This document shows, piece by piece, positions 48,281 through 61,162 of a stretch of DNA of 64,000 nt. Origin of the DNA: Acanthaster planci (lineage: Eukaryota > Echinodermata > Asteroidea > Valvatida > Acanthasteridae). Position 1 is the stretch's first letter; every line of letters starts with the position of its first letter. Under the pieces are notes generated by a model that saw only the letters and a list, made by a program, of their open reading frames with translations, ran no database searches and was not told where the DNA came from. Both the position numbers and the translations under genes were made by a program. The DNA lies in assembly GCF_001949145.1 (NCBI RefSeq), contig NW_019091465.1, positions 692,516 through 756,515 of the forward strand, given 5' to 3'.

Positions 48281-51200
48281 ATGACATTTCATGATGCATA
48301 ATGTGTGTAGGTCTGTACTGTCAAAAGACTTTGCTGAACACAGATTTCAACCTGTTGACACAAAAGATGGGGGAAAAAATCTATTTGATTGACTTTCTCT
48401 CCATGCGTGACGTTGGGGACGAGAAAAATCCATTGAGATTATTCGCTGTGAATGGTGTGTGAGATCACTCGCTTGTTTTTAAAGCATGACGCATGCTTTG
48501 TTCACCCAAGAGAAAAAAAGTTAGTGGAGGGTTGAAGCCCTACAGTAGGTTAGGCATTAAGATTTGGATGCAGTGTTCTGTCTTCGCAGTTTGAAGTGTG
48601 TTGGGGATCATGGGGCAAACGCATTGAAATCCTGTTGTTTAATAACCAAAAAAAAATATTCCCTTGGGAATCAGTGTCTTAGTGGTACCTTGGGTGTTTG
48701 TGGCCCAGTTGAATTGTATGTAAGGGGGAATGTCTCTGTTTATACAAATGTGGCTGCTGGAAATTGACTGATGTGAGTATACGATCCGCGGGGGAGTTGC
48801 CGGGATTAATAGGCTGGATGATTAATTGCAATCGCGGCTCATTGTTGGCGAGGGAGTTGAAATGGCATGATGGCGTGGTGGTGTGGCTGTCAGACCAAGA
48901 GATATGAGGTATGTAGATGGTACAATGTTTCCCTTGACTCACCATTTTGGTTCATTGTAACTTTATACAAAATCATGGCATCGGACCAAACCCTCACGGT
49001 GTTTTGGAATTCTGTTGCTCTCGTCTTTTTTTTGTTTTGTACTACTCTACATGTACATGTACACAGCTTTCTGAATTGTGGAGGCCCTGCCATTACACTG
49101 AAAAGAATGTGAGTATGGAGTTGCAGTGTACATGTTCCTCTGAGGGCTGCTATGAGTAATCCTATAGAGTGGGGGGAGGGGCAAAGTGGCAACCTTTTCA
49201 AAGGTGCCCCCCCTCCCCGTTTGCCGCCCGATGTGTGGAGTCCACCCAGTCAGTTTTCCTGCTGAAATGTTTTTTTCACCCATGATACAGGTTTGGCAAA
49301 AAAAATGGTTTAGTCCCTGATGAGGTGTAGTACATGTTTCTGCTATTTGAAATCTGTTCTGGTGAGGACCGATGAGAGCCGAAAACTGCATGTTGGATAA
49401 TGTTGGAGTTGTCATAGCTTATTTGCCAAACAGGGCACAAACAGATTCTGCAGTTTTTCATGGTGCTTACTTATACATTTATATGTAAGTATACTTCGCC
49501 GTATACCGGTTCATGCACTTGTACATTTGTACTTAACATGGACGTACATGTAGTTGTGGGGAATTGTCTTTTCAACTACATGTACAGTGTACATTTTGTG
49601 GGGACCGAAAATGCTACTATGGGGATGCATATTTTGTCCCCACAATGCAGTCCCGAATTTCTCAACAAGAGAAATTGTCCCTCCATAGAAAGCCTGCCCG
49701 CAGTGTGCAGTTGAATCAAAATACAGTGTCTTGTAAGTTCTTTAAAATGTTTAATTAGTTTTAAATATGCCATGGCCTGATCAAGCCAAGACTGTCAGTG
49801 TTTGTTACCCAGTGGCTCTTGTGTTAGGAAACTATTGACCTTCTCGGAGGAATAAAATCATTATCTAAAAATTTCCTTCAAAGGTTAAATACCCTTTTTA
49901 AATGTTTCAGAAACATGTCTTGTATATTGGCATGTTGGGTACATTCCACTAATTCAAGCCCCATTGAAAACAGTGTAAACTCAGCACTGTTCAGGGCCCA
50001 ATAACATGCATACCAACATCCCTGAGATTTCTGAAATACAAATGAAATTATTGTCTGGTCCCGAATCTTTCAATTTCTTTTCAATTTTTTGTGGGTTACC
50101 CAATAACATTTTTAATATTCCCACAAAACAGAAGCATCTGCTGAAAAGTGATTTTTCCAAAGTCTGATTGCAGCCATTTTTCAAGTGGCAACCCGTCGAC
50201 TTTCTCGGGCACTTAGGACCATTTTGCAACCATACGTTTTAGCCATTCTGCTCACATATGAAAGCCCAAAGACCCAGAGAGTTGATCCTGGCAACGATTT
50301 ACACAATCCTACCATTTTGGGGGCCAAACAAACTCCTTTTTCCAAAGATACTGTGGAGGCACTTTTAATGCCAATGAGCTGGCCGGAAATTCTCACTTGA
50401 ATTTAGTGGACTGCACCCTGTTACAGACCGTGAATTGGTACTTGGTCTGTGTGCTGCCCTCTTGCAATCTTAAGCCCGGGCTGAGAAACAGCAGTTTTAT
50501 TCTCCCAAAGTTTATAAATGGCGCCCTCTCTTGACCAAATGGATTAGAACCGTGACTTTGCAAACAGAGACTCTTACACTTGACACCGCAGCTGCACAGT
50601 CCAACGCAGTGTTGATATTGCTGCATAATAAACTCAGCACACATGACATCTTGCCCTCCACTCTCCTGTTGTCTAGCCACGCTTACAGTGGGGCCAGGCT
50701 TAATTGTTACGTCGCCTGTTCAGATACTGGTTACTGATTGCCAAAAAAGTGGAGAGCTGGCCTTTTCAAGAGATCTACAGCAGATTAAAGTGGAGTGTCT
50801 GCTGGATTTTTATTTGGACACCACAAGGGGCCCCTTTTGCATTCACTGATATTCACTGATATTCACAGTGATACTCTTGTTTGTTGCTCTGAAAACACTG
50901 AGGTTTCCTTTACTTTAATAAAAATAGACTTGAGTTCTGTGTTGAGTTTCAAGTGTTGGATTGTTGTGATAAATAACTTGCATGTAACCTTTGACAGAAT
51001 TTTAAGTTTGTGCTGAATGAAATGAATGAAGGATGTTTGGAAACTTTGAATACACCTTACTGGGGTCATAATTTTGACCTGACATCAACTGACTGGACAA
51101 GTTGACATATGGCACATATCCCCCCCCCCAAAAAAAAAAAGGGGAAAGGAAATCTAGAAAGCACATTGAAAATTTGAAGTGGTAAAGTGGCATTGTACGG

Positions 51201-51534
51201 TACCTTTCTGGTTATGCTACTGTGGCATATATTTGTAACTGATACATGTACCTTTCATGGGGAAAAATCCAGTTTTAACCACAGGCGATGACCGTAAACA
51301 AACTTCAGAACTTGGGCCAATGGCCTGCATGCAGTCCTTGCATCATATGCAGCAAATATTGAACAGGAAAAACAAAACTAGGACTTGTTTTTGCATGTGA
51401 AGGGTGACTGTGTAAGTACCATAAACCCAGCCACCATCAGTTGTCAAACATGTGTAAACTTTGATACCATCTAGGAATAGGGAAGTGACCTCAGATATTA
51501 TGCACCAGATGACCGTGTCATATTACAGGGATAC

Positions 51535-51578
51535 TACATGTACAAGTACATTTGTACATGTACAGTGTACATGTACAT
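51535..51578. repeat. TACATGTA cluster
   Basis: TACATGTACAAGTACA, then GTACATGTACAGTGTAC, then ATGTACATAA: four overlapping copies or near-copies of the self-complementary word. Confidence 0.85.
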
Positions 51579-51812
51579 AATACTGCTTACTCGGACTCAC
51601 ACACATCACCTACTGACTGTACTGCATGGAGTACTGGCATTATTTGTATTGTTTAAGGTTGCTGCCAGGGATTGGATTTAACACGGAATGAACTTGTATT
51701 ACCCAAGTGCAATTAGGTTAGTAAACACTACTGGTGCTCTAAGATTTACACAGTATCCCTAGTATAGTACAGTTATCAGGCTATGGCGGATGTTGGTGCC
51801 CTTGTTTTCCAT

Positions 51813-51841
51813 TACATGCATGTACATGTACATGTACATGC
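51813..51841. repeat. (ACATGT)n microsatellite
   Basis: TACATGCATGTACATGTACATGTACATG: hexamer repeat reading the same on both strands. Confidence 0.9.
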
Positions 51842-52412
51842 AAACGGGCAGTAAATGTGTTGTACCATTCGTGTACATGTACAGTCATGAAATACAGTAC
51901 TGTACTATGTACAGTACCAGGGATGTTACTGTATGCTACTACAGAGATGGAGATGCATGTGTATCGTATGGTGTACCCCAGGTACTGTAAACTACATGCT
52001 TTACCAAAATGTGTATGTAACTTTGTACATTCACTGTACATTAATTATGCACTGCATGCTGTACTGCACACTGTATACTGAATAAGCGTTAGTTGTTGGA
52101 TTCTTTTCAAACTTGTACCTGTGTACGTGTACCGATATGGATTTTTTTTCCTTCAGCGTATGACTCTCAGGATTGTGCAAACTTCATGTACATGTACATG
52201 CAGCCTGTTGAACAAGTTGTGTTCATCACAACCAACAGCTGGGTGGCCATGTTGTATCTACCAGGCCGGGTAGAATTGGTTATTCAGCCACTTACACATT
52301 ACCTGTCCATGTACATGTAGCGGCTACAGGTACAGTACATGTACCGTGTACATCTACACAGTTTCATATTTTGTAATGATAGGTGTCTAGTACAAAAGGT
52401 TAATAATTAATG

Positions 52413-52590
52413 CCGGCGATTCACGTTCTGTGCACCTCAAAGAGTTTGCAACACGCTGACCACTCTCAATGTGCGAAATCTGTCGACCCAATGAACATTT
52501 GGAAAGGGTCGACAGATTTTTGCGCATTGTGATTAGTCAACAGGTCAACACGTGGGAAACTCTTGGAGGCGCACTATTGTGAAACCCCCG
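52413..52590. mobile_element. MITE family A, copy 2
   Basis: Left arm: AGAGTTTGCAACACGCTGAC. Right arm: AACACGTGGGAAACTCTTGG then AGGCGCACTATTGTGAAA. Inner pair GTCGACCCAATGAACATTTG and GGAAAGGGTCGACAGA. Closely similar throughout to 19281-19448, with more mismatches between its arms. Confidence 0.8.
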
Positions 52591-52788
52591 TAGTAGCACT
52601 TATAAAGTTCTACCGGTGCTTACATACATGTATACAGGTCTGGAACTAGAATGAACTTTCCAAGTGCCGATTCATGTAGGCCCCAATACTGTTTAGTGCT
52701 TGGACTGCACTAGGTACTGGTATTAGTACCTGTTTTCATAACAGCTGGGTACTAGACCACCCATATTCTTCTACGGTATCTAAGAAAA

Positions 52789-53122
52789 TTTGTTTAACCC
52801 TAGCCCTACATAATGCTACAAATTACTACTTGTAGTAAAATGTAGTAATCAGCGCTGTCGCTTGTAAGAGGACATGACCTTATTGATCTCTGAAGCCATA
52901 AGATATATTAGATAAGACAATGTACCATACAGTGCTGTGACACTATGGATGCATGGCTTTATTGTTCTCTGTACAAGTAACAATGGAAGTAACCTAGCCA
53001 GAGGTAGTAATCAATAGCGCTAGGGCCCTCAGGCTCAGACTACTGGTACTACTTAGTATTTTGTAGTACTAAGTAGTGTACGGTAAGTTAAACGATATGC
53101 TTGGCGGTTAGGGTTAAATATT
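52789..53122. mobile_element. Inverted-repeat element with TTTAACCCTA ends
   Basis: The left end AATTTGTTTAACCCTAGCC matches the reverse complement of the right end, AATATTTAACCCTAACCGCC. Inside, TACTACTTGTAGTAAAATG on the left resembles the reverse complement of the TAGTATTTTGTAGTACTAAG region on the right, so the arms may run to about 70 bp. No coding capacity. Confidence 0.5.
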
Positions 53123-53544
53123 CATTTTATTTTAATTAATCCCCCAAAGTTATTTGAAAAATAAAATGCGCTGTAAATTTGTACATGTACGTGTAGGCCA
53201 ACTCAGCTTTACTGTAGCGGTATCTGATTTGACAAAATTGTTGCCATGGAGATGGAATAAAATGAAACCCTTCTCCACTAATGATTTTCACCGCATGTAC
53301 AGAATTGGTACATATTCGTTTGTATGTGGCTACACGTACTGTGTAGTTTGTGTAGCTGGTTTCCATAGCAATGGAAATGTCGTGTTTGCCTTCTTTTGAC
53401 TCTGCCATGGAAATGTGTGCCTACACAAACAGAGCTACAATTTCTCTGCACCATGGGTGTGTCACACAGCCGGATGTTGCCAACATCTGGTCAACAGTAC
53501 CCGGTACATGTAACCAAGGTAACAGTCACATGTACCAATACACT

Positions 53545-53575
53545 GATGTACATGTACATGTACATGTATGTATGC
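53545..53575. repeat. (ACATGT)n microsatellite
   Basis: GATGTACATGTACATGTACA followed by TGTATGTATGC. Confidence 0.9.
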
Positions 53576-56500
53576 ATTCTATTGCAAGGCCTTGAGCCCT
53601 TTTATGCTGTGAGTGGGTCTACTTTCTTTTGTCTTGGGCAAGTGCAGCCCACACCCTTAATTAATCATGCCCATTGTACATGTGTATGTTGCTGATGCCT
53701 TGCTCTTTCTGAGGAGGAAAGGGTGTGTCCTGATTTGGCTCTTTAGCCAATTGCCCAAGCCCCAAGAATTTTTATTGTATGCATTGAGCATGATTTTGTC
53801 AATTTTTTCTTCCAATCTGTTTCTCTAAGGAGCCGATTGTTTTGCTCCATTGTGAGTCATTCTTGTCAACAAATGCAAATCAGCTGAATTTGGACTGTTA
53901 TTTCATCGTTGCCTGGCTCACGCTCACATCTTAAGGTTAATTACAGTTTGTTGTGATGAGTCATCATCCAGTTGGGTTTGCCCTGGTGGGATGTCAGGTT
54001 AGCCACTGTGATTGGAAAATAGGAAAACCTCTCTTGTATTTTTTACATGTACAACCGGTTGTGCCACTGCCATGACTGCCAATGTTCTGAAAATTTTCAC
54101 TTTCCTTTCATGTATACCGGAACATGTACATGTAGTTTCTCAGGATATGCCTTCTCATTTTAGCCATTTACAAGGACCATTTTGATTGGACAGTGACTGG
54201 TTAAATTGCTTATAATCCTTGAAATAGTAACATGTACATATACTGAATGTGCTTAGTGTCAACGTACATGTAATTTCATAAAGTATGACTTAATTTTTCA
54301 CAGTTTTATTCACATGCCGGTACATGTATTAAAATTATTTAGACTGTAAGCTACAAAATACACAAGTTGCTTTTAAGTATGCATGTCAGCTTAACCAAAG
54401 CAATATTATTTACATGTACTTTGTATGTACTGTAAACTTGTACACTGTACATGTGCATGTAGGTCCCTACATGTACATGTATTTTGCACTTGTGAGATCA
54501 CACAAATTTGCCAGGCAAGATGTTTTGCGGCGACACATGACATTTTTCCAGAGGAAACCTAAATCGTTTCCATCAGTCACATCTGTCAGCTGTCGGCTGG
54601 GCCACCACTCGTCATTATTGATCCAGACTGCATGGTTGTCGAGAAGCTTGCATCCCTGCAGTATCAATATTTGAGCGCACTTCGTCGTGAGGCCTTACAA
54701 TGACGGCACGTCGCCCTTTGAGGAAAAAGGACATCCCAGAGCCCTTCAGCTGATAAGACATTTTCAGGGAGGGATCGGATATTAATACATAAACATATGA
54801 TATCACGGATGACCTACATATATACACTGCACATGCACACAGTGCGCTCAGTTTGAGTATTGATGACCCGTGGTGATGCGCACGCAGAGTTCTGAATAGT
54901 TGCTCGATAATGCTCCGTGTGTGTTCCCAGTCGGTGATAATGAAGTGTACTTGACTCACGGATTGCTCGGGACACTTGACGGTTGTTACGCTGCTTGTTT
55001 ACGTCACTGTCATCTCATCTGGACTCTACATGTGAATTCCAATTTGTCTTTTCACACTCCTCAAAATTATGCCTGCTGTTGGTGAACTACTTAATGAAGG
55101 AGCTGCATTGGTCACATGCTCTTCAGTATCTCTCCTCTGAAGTCTGTCAGCGTGTGGATAACCACATGCACATGTTCTTGCATCTGGATTTAACAATCCT
55201 GATGCACATTGCAACTGGAAAATTTACAGAAGTGAAGGCCGTCCACTCGATTCAGCTGTTAAGCAAGTCACTGCTTTTGCCTGACCACTGTGTATAGAAG
55301 ACTGCCTTTGATTTACATGGATGTACATGTATACGCCGTCATGCTTGACTGAAAAGGGAGATTTAATGAACATTACACTTCTGCTTAAAGATGTGCTTTT
55401 CCAAGAGGATGATGCACCGTACATGTACAGTATGTTCGTTCTTGTGAGGTATATGAACAGCTTCATGGTGCAGATGGGGACAAAGCAAGTTGTTGAATTG
55501 AAACCGAGAAGTTCCGAAACTGGATGCAAAGTGAGCTACATGTAATACCAAAAATTAGATTCTCATCATCAGCAAACTGTCTAGGTACATGTACTGTATA
55601 TCCGGTACAGTGCATCTTGACTCAAGGAGACTAGAGAAGAAAATTACCAGCCAAGGATTCTACTGGTATCGTTATTAAACGTACATGATCCTAAGATGTG
55701 ACAGTCAAAAAAACCTGAGATTGGATGTCATGTGTGGTGGACTGTACGAGCGAGTTGTGCCAAGGTCTGTGCAGGGGTTTTGACGTTACCTGACATCAGC
55801 TCTGGAAACAAGACTACATTTACAAGTGTCTCTGTATTAAAGCTACAGTAGTTTTTACTGCAAGTCACAGGGACCTGTCCCATGGACAGTGTGTGCACAC
55901 ACTGCATGCTGCAAGTGCACCTACAGAAATGCACTTTGACCTCAGTTGATTTTTACGTGGAAAGTTGCGGATTGTGGGGATCAGCCATTCGGGGAGCGTG
56001 AAGTGTTCTTGACATTGTGACATTATCCTGTTGGCTCATGTGATGTGGTTTCTCTTTCAATTTCCTTGAGTCTCCTTCACAGTGCCGTGCCTAAAATTCA
56101 ATTTAATTTCACCCGTGATGCTGTCTGGGTTCAAGTTTGTTTGGATTTCCTGCAAAAGAGGAACAATTTAACATTGATAAATACATGTTTTGAAAATGAG
56201 AACAGACTGTTGTAGAAATTGAAGCATTGGACTGATATTTTGCAGTTCCACACCTGACGATTTACAATGTAAATACTCTTTCCAGAGAATAGAGAATTAC
56301 ATGTAAACGTGGTTTGTGGACATCTGTGGTTTCCTCCCTTGCAAGAGTACTGCCCATTATGCAAGGGCTGTGGGGCTCTTCAAGCAAGCCCAAGCGGGAA
56401 CAGTCGACTGGTCGCTGACACAATAAAGCAAGAATGCCATCTGAATTGTACCCAAGCCCTTGCATCAATCAAAGAGGTGGGAATTTTCTCTTTCTTTGAA

Positions 56501-58258
56501 CTGAGAATAATCGAAGTGGAACAAGTCTTTTCATGTGATTGGGAGACCCCAGGCTATTTGACAGGAATTTGATAGTAAGATTTATTCGATGGGCATTCGG
56601 ACACATGGACTTTGGGCTGTTTGGATGTGTGACGTGACGCGCCGCAGTGGTACAGCAGGTTTTGTTGCTGATGCCGGGAATGTTGAGTGCACAGGACGGC
56701 ACCGTAAAGTCCCTGTGTTCTAAGGTTTTGCTGTGCTGATGAAGTCTTTCCACCGTCGAGGAATAGTGCTTACATGTACCGTGTATTTAGCTGCTTTGTC
56801 GGTGGGTACCTGTACATGTGTGCTGCTGTGCAGCTCCCTGCACCCTACTGGAGTCGTCTTCACCATGTCAGCCCACGGTTCAAGATGTTACAGCAGATTT
56901 GATGCCTCAGTGTTTTACGCCCAATAGCCCAGTACATGCCCCCTAGTGAACTAGCATTTGACCAATTACAGAGTTGTGCCTTGCCTTGTTCATATAAGTA
57001 CATGTGTACATGGATTTTTTGAGGATCAGCAAGACTATTCCACCATCTTTGAGAATCAGGATTGTGAATCATCCTCATCTGTGCTGTTTACAATTTTAGG
57101 ATCTCAAGATTTATTGATGGTTGCCTGATGTCCTACCGGTGCATCTTGACCTTCATGTGGATATATACATGTACAGTGTGTACGTGTTCATCCCATTGCC
57201 GTCTCACAGCGGCAGCCTAAAGTAAATCATGTAAATGGGTCAAGTATGTTGTGAGGAGAATGTACAGCATGCAGAAGATGACACACATAGCAACCGCATC
57301 CTCAGAATACACGTTCATCGGATCTCCACGGCGGTGTGGGAGCAGTCCTCCCAGCAATTCGGCTATTATCATATCTGGTTAATATCCCTCCTTGCTTATC
57401 ATATCGTTTACTGACAAGCCGTCTCCCCTGGGATACTGATGACAACACTTGTGATGTGGGAAAGCCGTTAATGCCATCTGAAGAAAGATGCAAGCGGGCC
57501 TTGGTGGATGCTCACGAGAGTAACGGATAGACATCTTCCACTTTATCTATTTTGCTGTCATCTTGATAAGAAACGCATCGTGAAATGCACCAGAGTGACA
57601 GTGCTTGAATCAAGTAATCATTTGGCGTACAATGCATATTACATGCACAGTGTAGTTGTATGCGTAGTCTGGATTATGACACTCAATGGACAGTGGACCA
57701 GCAGAGCTGTAGTTATGTTGGCTTACTTGTATCAAATATGTGTATGTACTTTGCTTTATATTTCTACATCCCTGTGACCCTACATGTATGTTCTTGCGCC
57801 GGAAGAAAAGGACTGATGTATGCTGGGGGTTAGTGCATCTCTATGTATCCTGTCAAGATGGGATGTTGTGCATGAAGGATGCTGACTTCTCAGAGTGGAA
57901 ACTTTGAACAAGTCTGTGTGCTCCTTACCGTAGAAGCTTATACCAATTTCCTGATTGTGTGATCTGTGCGTACATGTGTTTTATGCAGTAACATGACGTG
58001 CATGGTACATGTAAGGATGATGAGAAGGTGTACAGATTCATCCGTTATTTTGTTGTGAGACCATGCACCTGTGTACATGTGTAAGGTTACCAGACCTTAG
58101 AAGCATTCATGACCATACACCGTAAGTTCCAGCACCAGACCTTTAATTAGCACTTGCCTAATATTACATGTACCGGCACAGCGCACAGAGCCACATACGG
58201 TACTTGTTCATTCCGTGATTTTAAATTGACTGCAATCTCTTGCCCCAAAACTCAAACC

Positions 58259-58498
58259 ATGGAATCACACACCAGCGTGAGTCGCGAGCACCTGCTGTGG
58301 GCCTCCCAGTCCACTCTGGTCGGTGCCTCCTCCACGGCCTCCGTCATGAGTCCGGACGGGGGTCAGAAGAGGGATGGGCGTAGGAGGAGGAGGGAGGGAG
58401 AGGGCTGCATCAAGCACGCTTCCCTGGCCGTCAAGGCACTGCGCTTGCTCCTGGCTGAGAGATGGTGCGTCCTGCATGCGTGGAATCTCTACAAGGAG
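58259..58498 (+). CDS. DIXDC1: DIXDC1 candidate first coding exon (80 residues)
   Basis: ATG at 58259 in a near-ideal context (AAACCATGG) opens 80 codons, ending in phase 0 at GTAGGT. The peptide starts MESHTSVSREHLLWASQSTL, has a basic stretch RRRRREGEG (residues 41-49) and an amphipathic helix LAVKALRLLLAERWCVLHAW, and ends NLYKE. Joined to the CH exon at 63144 it gives NLYKE followed by QQLQAYVAWVN. Vertebrate DIXDC1 likewise has a Glu directly before QQLQAYVAWVN, which supports the junction. The frame stays open upstream to 58154, but the Kozak match and lack of an acceptor favour 58259 as the start. The codon-structured G/C-rich DNA contrasts with the A/T-rich flanks. The N-terminal residues have no recognised domain. 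Confidence 0.72.
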
Positions 58499-61057
58499 GT
58501 AGGTCTCTTGTATGTATACATGTAGCACAAAACAAGATTGGAGTTTCAGATTTGTGAGAAGTCGACATTGAGTTGCTGTCACGTGTACAATATTTGAGTG
58601 TCACTCAAACCTTAAATCGCTCGAATTAATATTTCTTCGTGAGGGTTATGTTTCTTGCCTGCCAGTGTTGGGTTCAAAACTGTGGCAGGCCATCAGTATG
58701 AAATCAAAGGAACAGTATACCACATATTTAAAACTTTACACAGCTATCGAAATACCTAAGCAGTGTAAGCATTAAAACTTAATGAAACTATGACATTCTT
58801 GAAAAGTAATCAGTACCCCTGTACGTTGTATTTGTACATGTACGGTACCTGTATTATGGGGCGAATTGTACAATTTGTTTATGTTGAGGTACTCTGGCTA
58901 GCTTTGGCTGCCCATGTACATGTACCGGTACCTGTATGTGAGTACAGTTTGTCGTCTGAAATGTTTTCAGCTGTTTACAAATGAAATGATTTGTACTGTA
59001 AACTGTAACATGGCACCTAAATGCCTGCGTACATGTTGGATGTACTTTATACTAATGTTCAATACATGTACCGGTACCTACATGTATACGCATATACAAC
59101 TGTTTTAGGGGTTATTACTGTTGCCACAACAGCAACAAGATTTAATGCTTTTATACACTCTGCAACAAATTGGTTCCTGCAGTAAAAAGTACCAAATAAT
59201 AAATTTCATTTACTGTTAGTTAATCCCTTTGACTCATAAAATTTTTTCCGCAACGGTGGAGTGGAAAAACTTACCCACACATATAGCGGTATATACATGT
59301 ATGTGGGTAATTTCCAGAAATTAGGGGTCCATTTTTTCTGCGTCCCTGTCACATCTCACACATGATTTTGTAAGTTCAGAACACTTTTTTAATATCCAAG
59401 AGTGATGAATTAATGGAAGTTACCTGTCAAACAAATAGTAGTAGTTTGATATCAATTCCGGTGATATTTCCATTTCAAATACTTTAACAGCGGTCAGGTG
59501 TAACAGGGACACAAAAATGTCACACTTTTGGACCCCTGATTTCAGGAATTAGCCATGTAGACAGTCTGTATCATTTGTAAAATATGTAAATTTGTATTGT
59601 ACAATAAAAAAAGTAACCAGTAATTTGGACTCGAGGTTTGTATACCTGTACAACATGTAATTCTGAATGCTACCTGTATACCGGTTCATGTACAGTATGG
59701 ACAGAGGTGTTATTTTGTGGAGGAGTAATGGTGAAGATGGAAGATTGTTTTTTTACACCATACAATTCATGGTATTGTGCAGAGCTGCGGTGTAGAGTAG
59801 ATATATATTGTACAAACGAATGGAGTCGCGTGTGCGTTGGTTCAAGCGGGGGGGTACTCTCGCTAATGCTTTTTACACACAGAAGTGTGCGTGTGACGTT
59901 TTCACTTCGGCATTCTATACATGTAGGTTTGTACACTTTAGCTTAAATTTTTTGTTAAAAGTAAAATACCGGTACATGTACCAGTACATCTGTGAAGTTG
60001 AGAGGCAAGTGTTTTTCGTTGGCTTTGTAATGCCAGACCAACTCCCGAGGCTGATATCGGTGCACAGGACAATGATAGATCTGACTGCAGTTGGGCCGAC
60101 AGGAAGAGATCTAGCCCAGTTTTGGAGCAGTTCATTAGGCCATCTTTTTCATCAATACCATCCGGATTTTGCATCGAGTTACAGTTCGGATGAAAAAGAC
60201 GAGCTTTGCATGAAATGCATAGGTACAAATTCCTCCCCCCCCCCGAAGAAACTACATGTACATGTACCAGTACATGTAGAAGAAATCATCGCTGTCTTCT
60301 AGTACAGTGTACATGTATCTGCATTTTATCCTTCCGTTATTGTGTTGGGCCAACAAACCCCAGTTGTACCGGTAGCTTAGGATTAACAGAGTGTAAGCAG
60401 ATTTCTGCTGTAAATCCGGTGATCTGAGTACCGGTGTGGTGCTGGGTTCTAACATGTCTAAAGAGTGATGTACACTCTTATGTGTACGAGCTGAGCTGAT
60501 CAATGTCTGTCTGGTGCAAAACTGAATTTAGCTGGAACTGTGTACATTTAGATAAAAAAGAAATGCCGGACACTGCGAAGCTCAAAATAAACATTGAGCT
60601 TTGAAGAATGAACAGGATCTGGTTAGCTCTCTGGAGGGTTAGCTTATATCGCTGCAGATCTCCTTTTAATGCATGAAGGGTTTAATTCATTGACTGGCTC
60701 TTAATCACATTCTGCCTTGGAGAGAATTCAATAATGCAGCTCTGTCCCATGTACACGTATGGCTGTGCTGGGGTGCAGTCATGTGACACCTAATCTGACG
60801 GGGATGTTAAAACTTGTATGGAAACATTATCATATTTTGGGACCGACGTGTCCGTATCTGTGCATGATTCCTTTGAACAGAACTTTGTGTCTGTTCCAGG
60901 CTGTCATTTCATGATAGATACAGTACATGTATGTAACTACTGTACGTCCATCATACATGTACATTTGTTAGTAGAACACAATATGTTGTGTTTTATGCAC
61001 ATGTACATGTTAATTCGGAAATTTACCCATAATCTGGCACACACAGGCACTGGAAAT

Positions 61058-61162
61058 CATGTACATGTACATTGTACATGTACGTGTACATGTATATGTT
61101 CATGTACATAGCTGCAGTACACATGTCTGTACATGTAATGTACATGTACATGTATGTGCATG
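61058..61162. repeat. Largest TACATGTA cluster
   Basis: About 100 bases made almost wholly of GTACATGTAC, TGTACGTGTACA and CATGTACAT words, including TGTACATGTACATGTATG at the right end. Local strand self-complementarity is very high. Confidence 0.9.

Larger units (their letters stand above)
38449..58258 (+). other. DIXDC1: Long DIXDC1 intron region rich in TACATGTA
   Basis: Nearly 20 kb without a convincing coding exon. It contains MITE family B (40766-40968), an interspersed repeat (41360-42140), a retrotransposon 3' end (45569-45641), MITE family A (52413-52590), another inverted-repeat element (52789-53122), a minisatellite (44325-44440), hairpins (43465, 48244) and many TACATGTA clusters. 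Most open frames here, rich in Met-Tyr-Val-His, are translations of the TACATGTA word. Confidence 0.6.

Noticed and set aside
51781-52041. Met-Tyr-His-Val-rich open frames on both strands, here and across 38-64 kb (for example 60818-61111 and 62817-63277)
   Set aside because: They are translations of the TACATGTA/ACATGT repeats, which contain no stop codon in several frames. Their open length reflects the repeat, not coding. The 63.1-63.3 kb part of the last frame overlaps the real CH exon in a different frame.
52789-53122. Interstitial telomere repeat
   Set aside because: Only one TAACCCTA word at each end, inverted, and no tandem array.
59808-60302. 164-codon open frame in the last DIXDC1 intron region
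   Set aside because: Begins and ends in TACATGTA-type sequence, no homology, and a minus-strand frame is open over the same bases.
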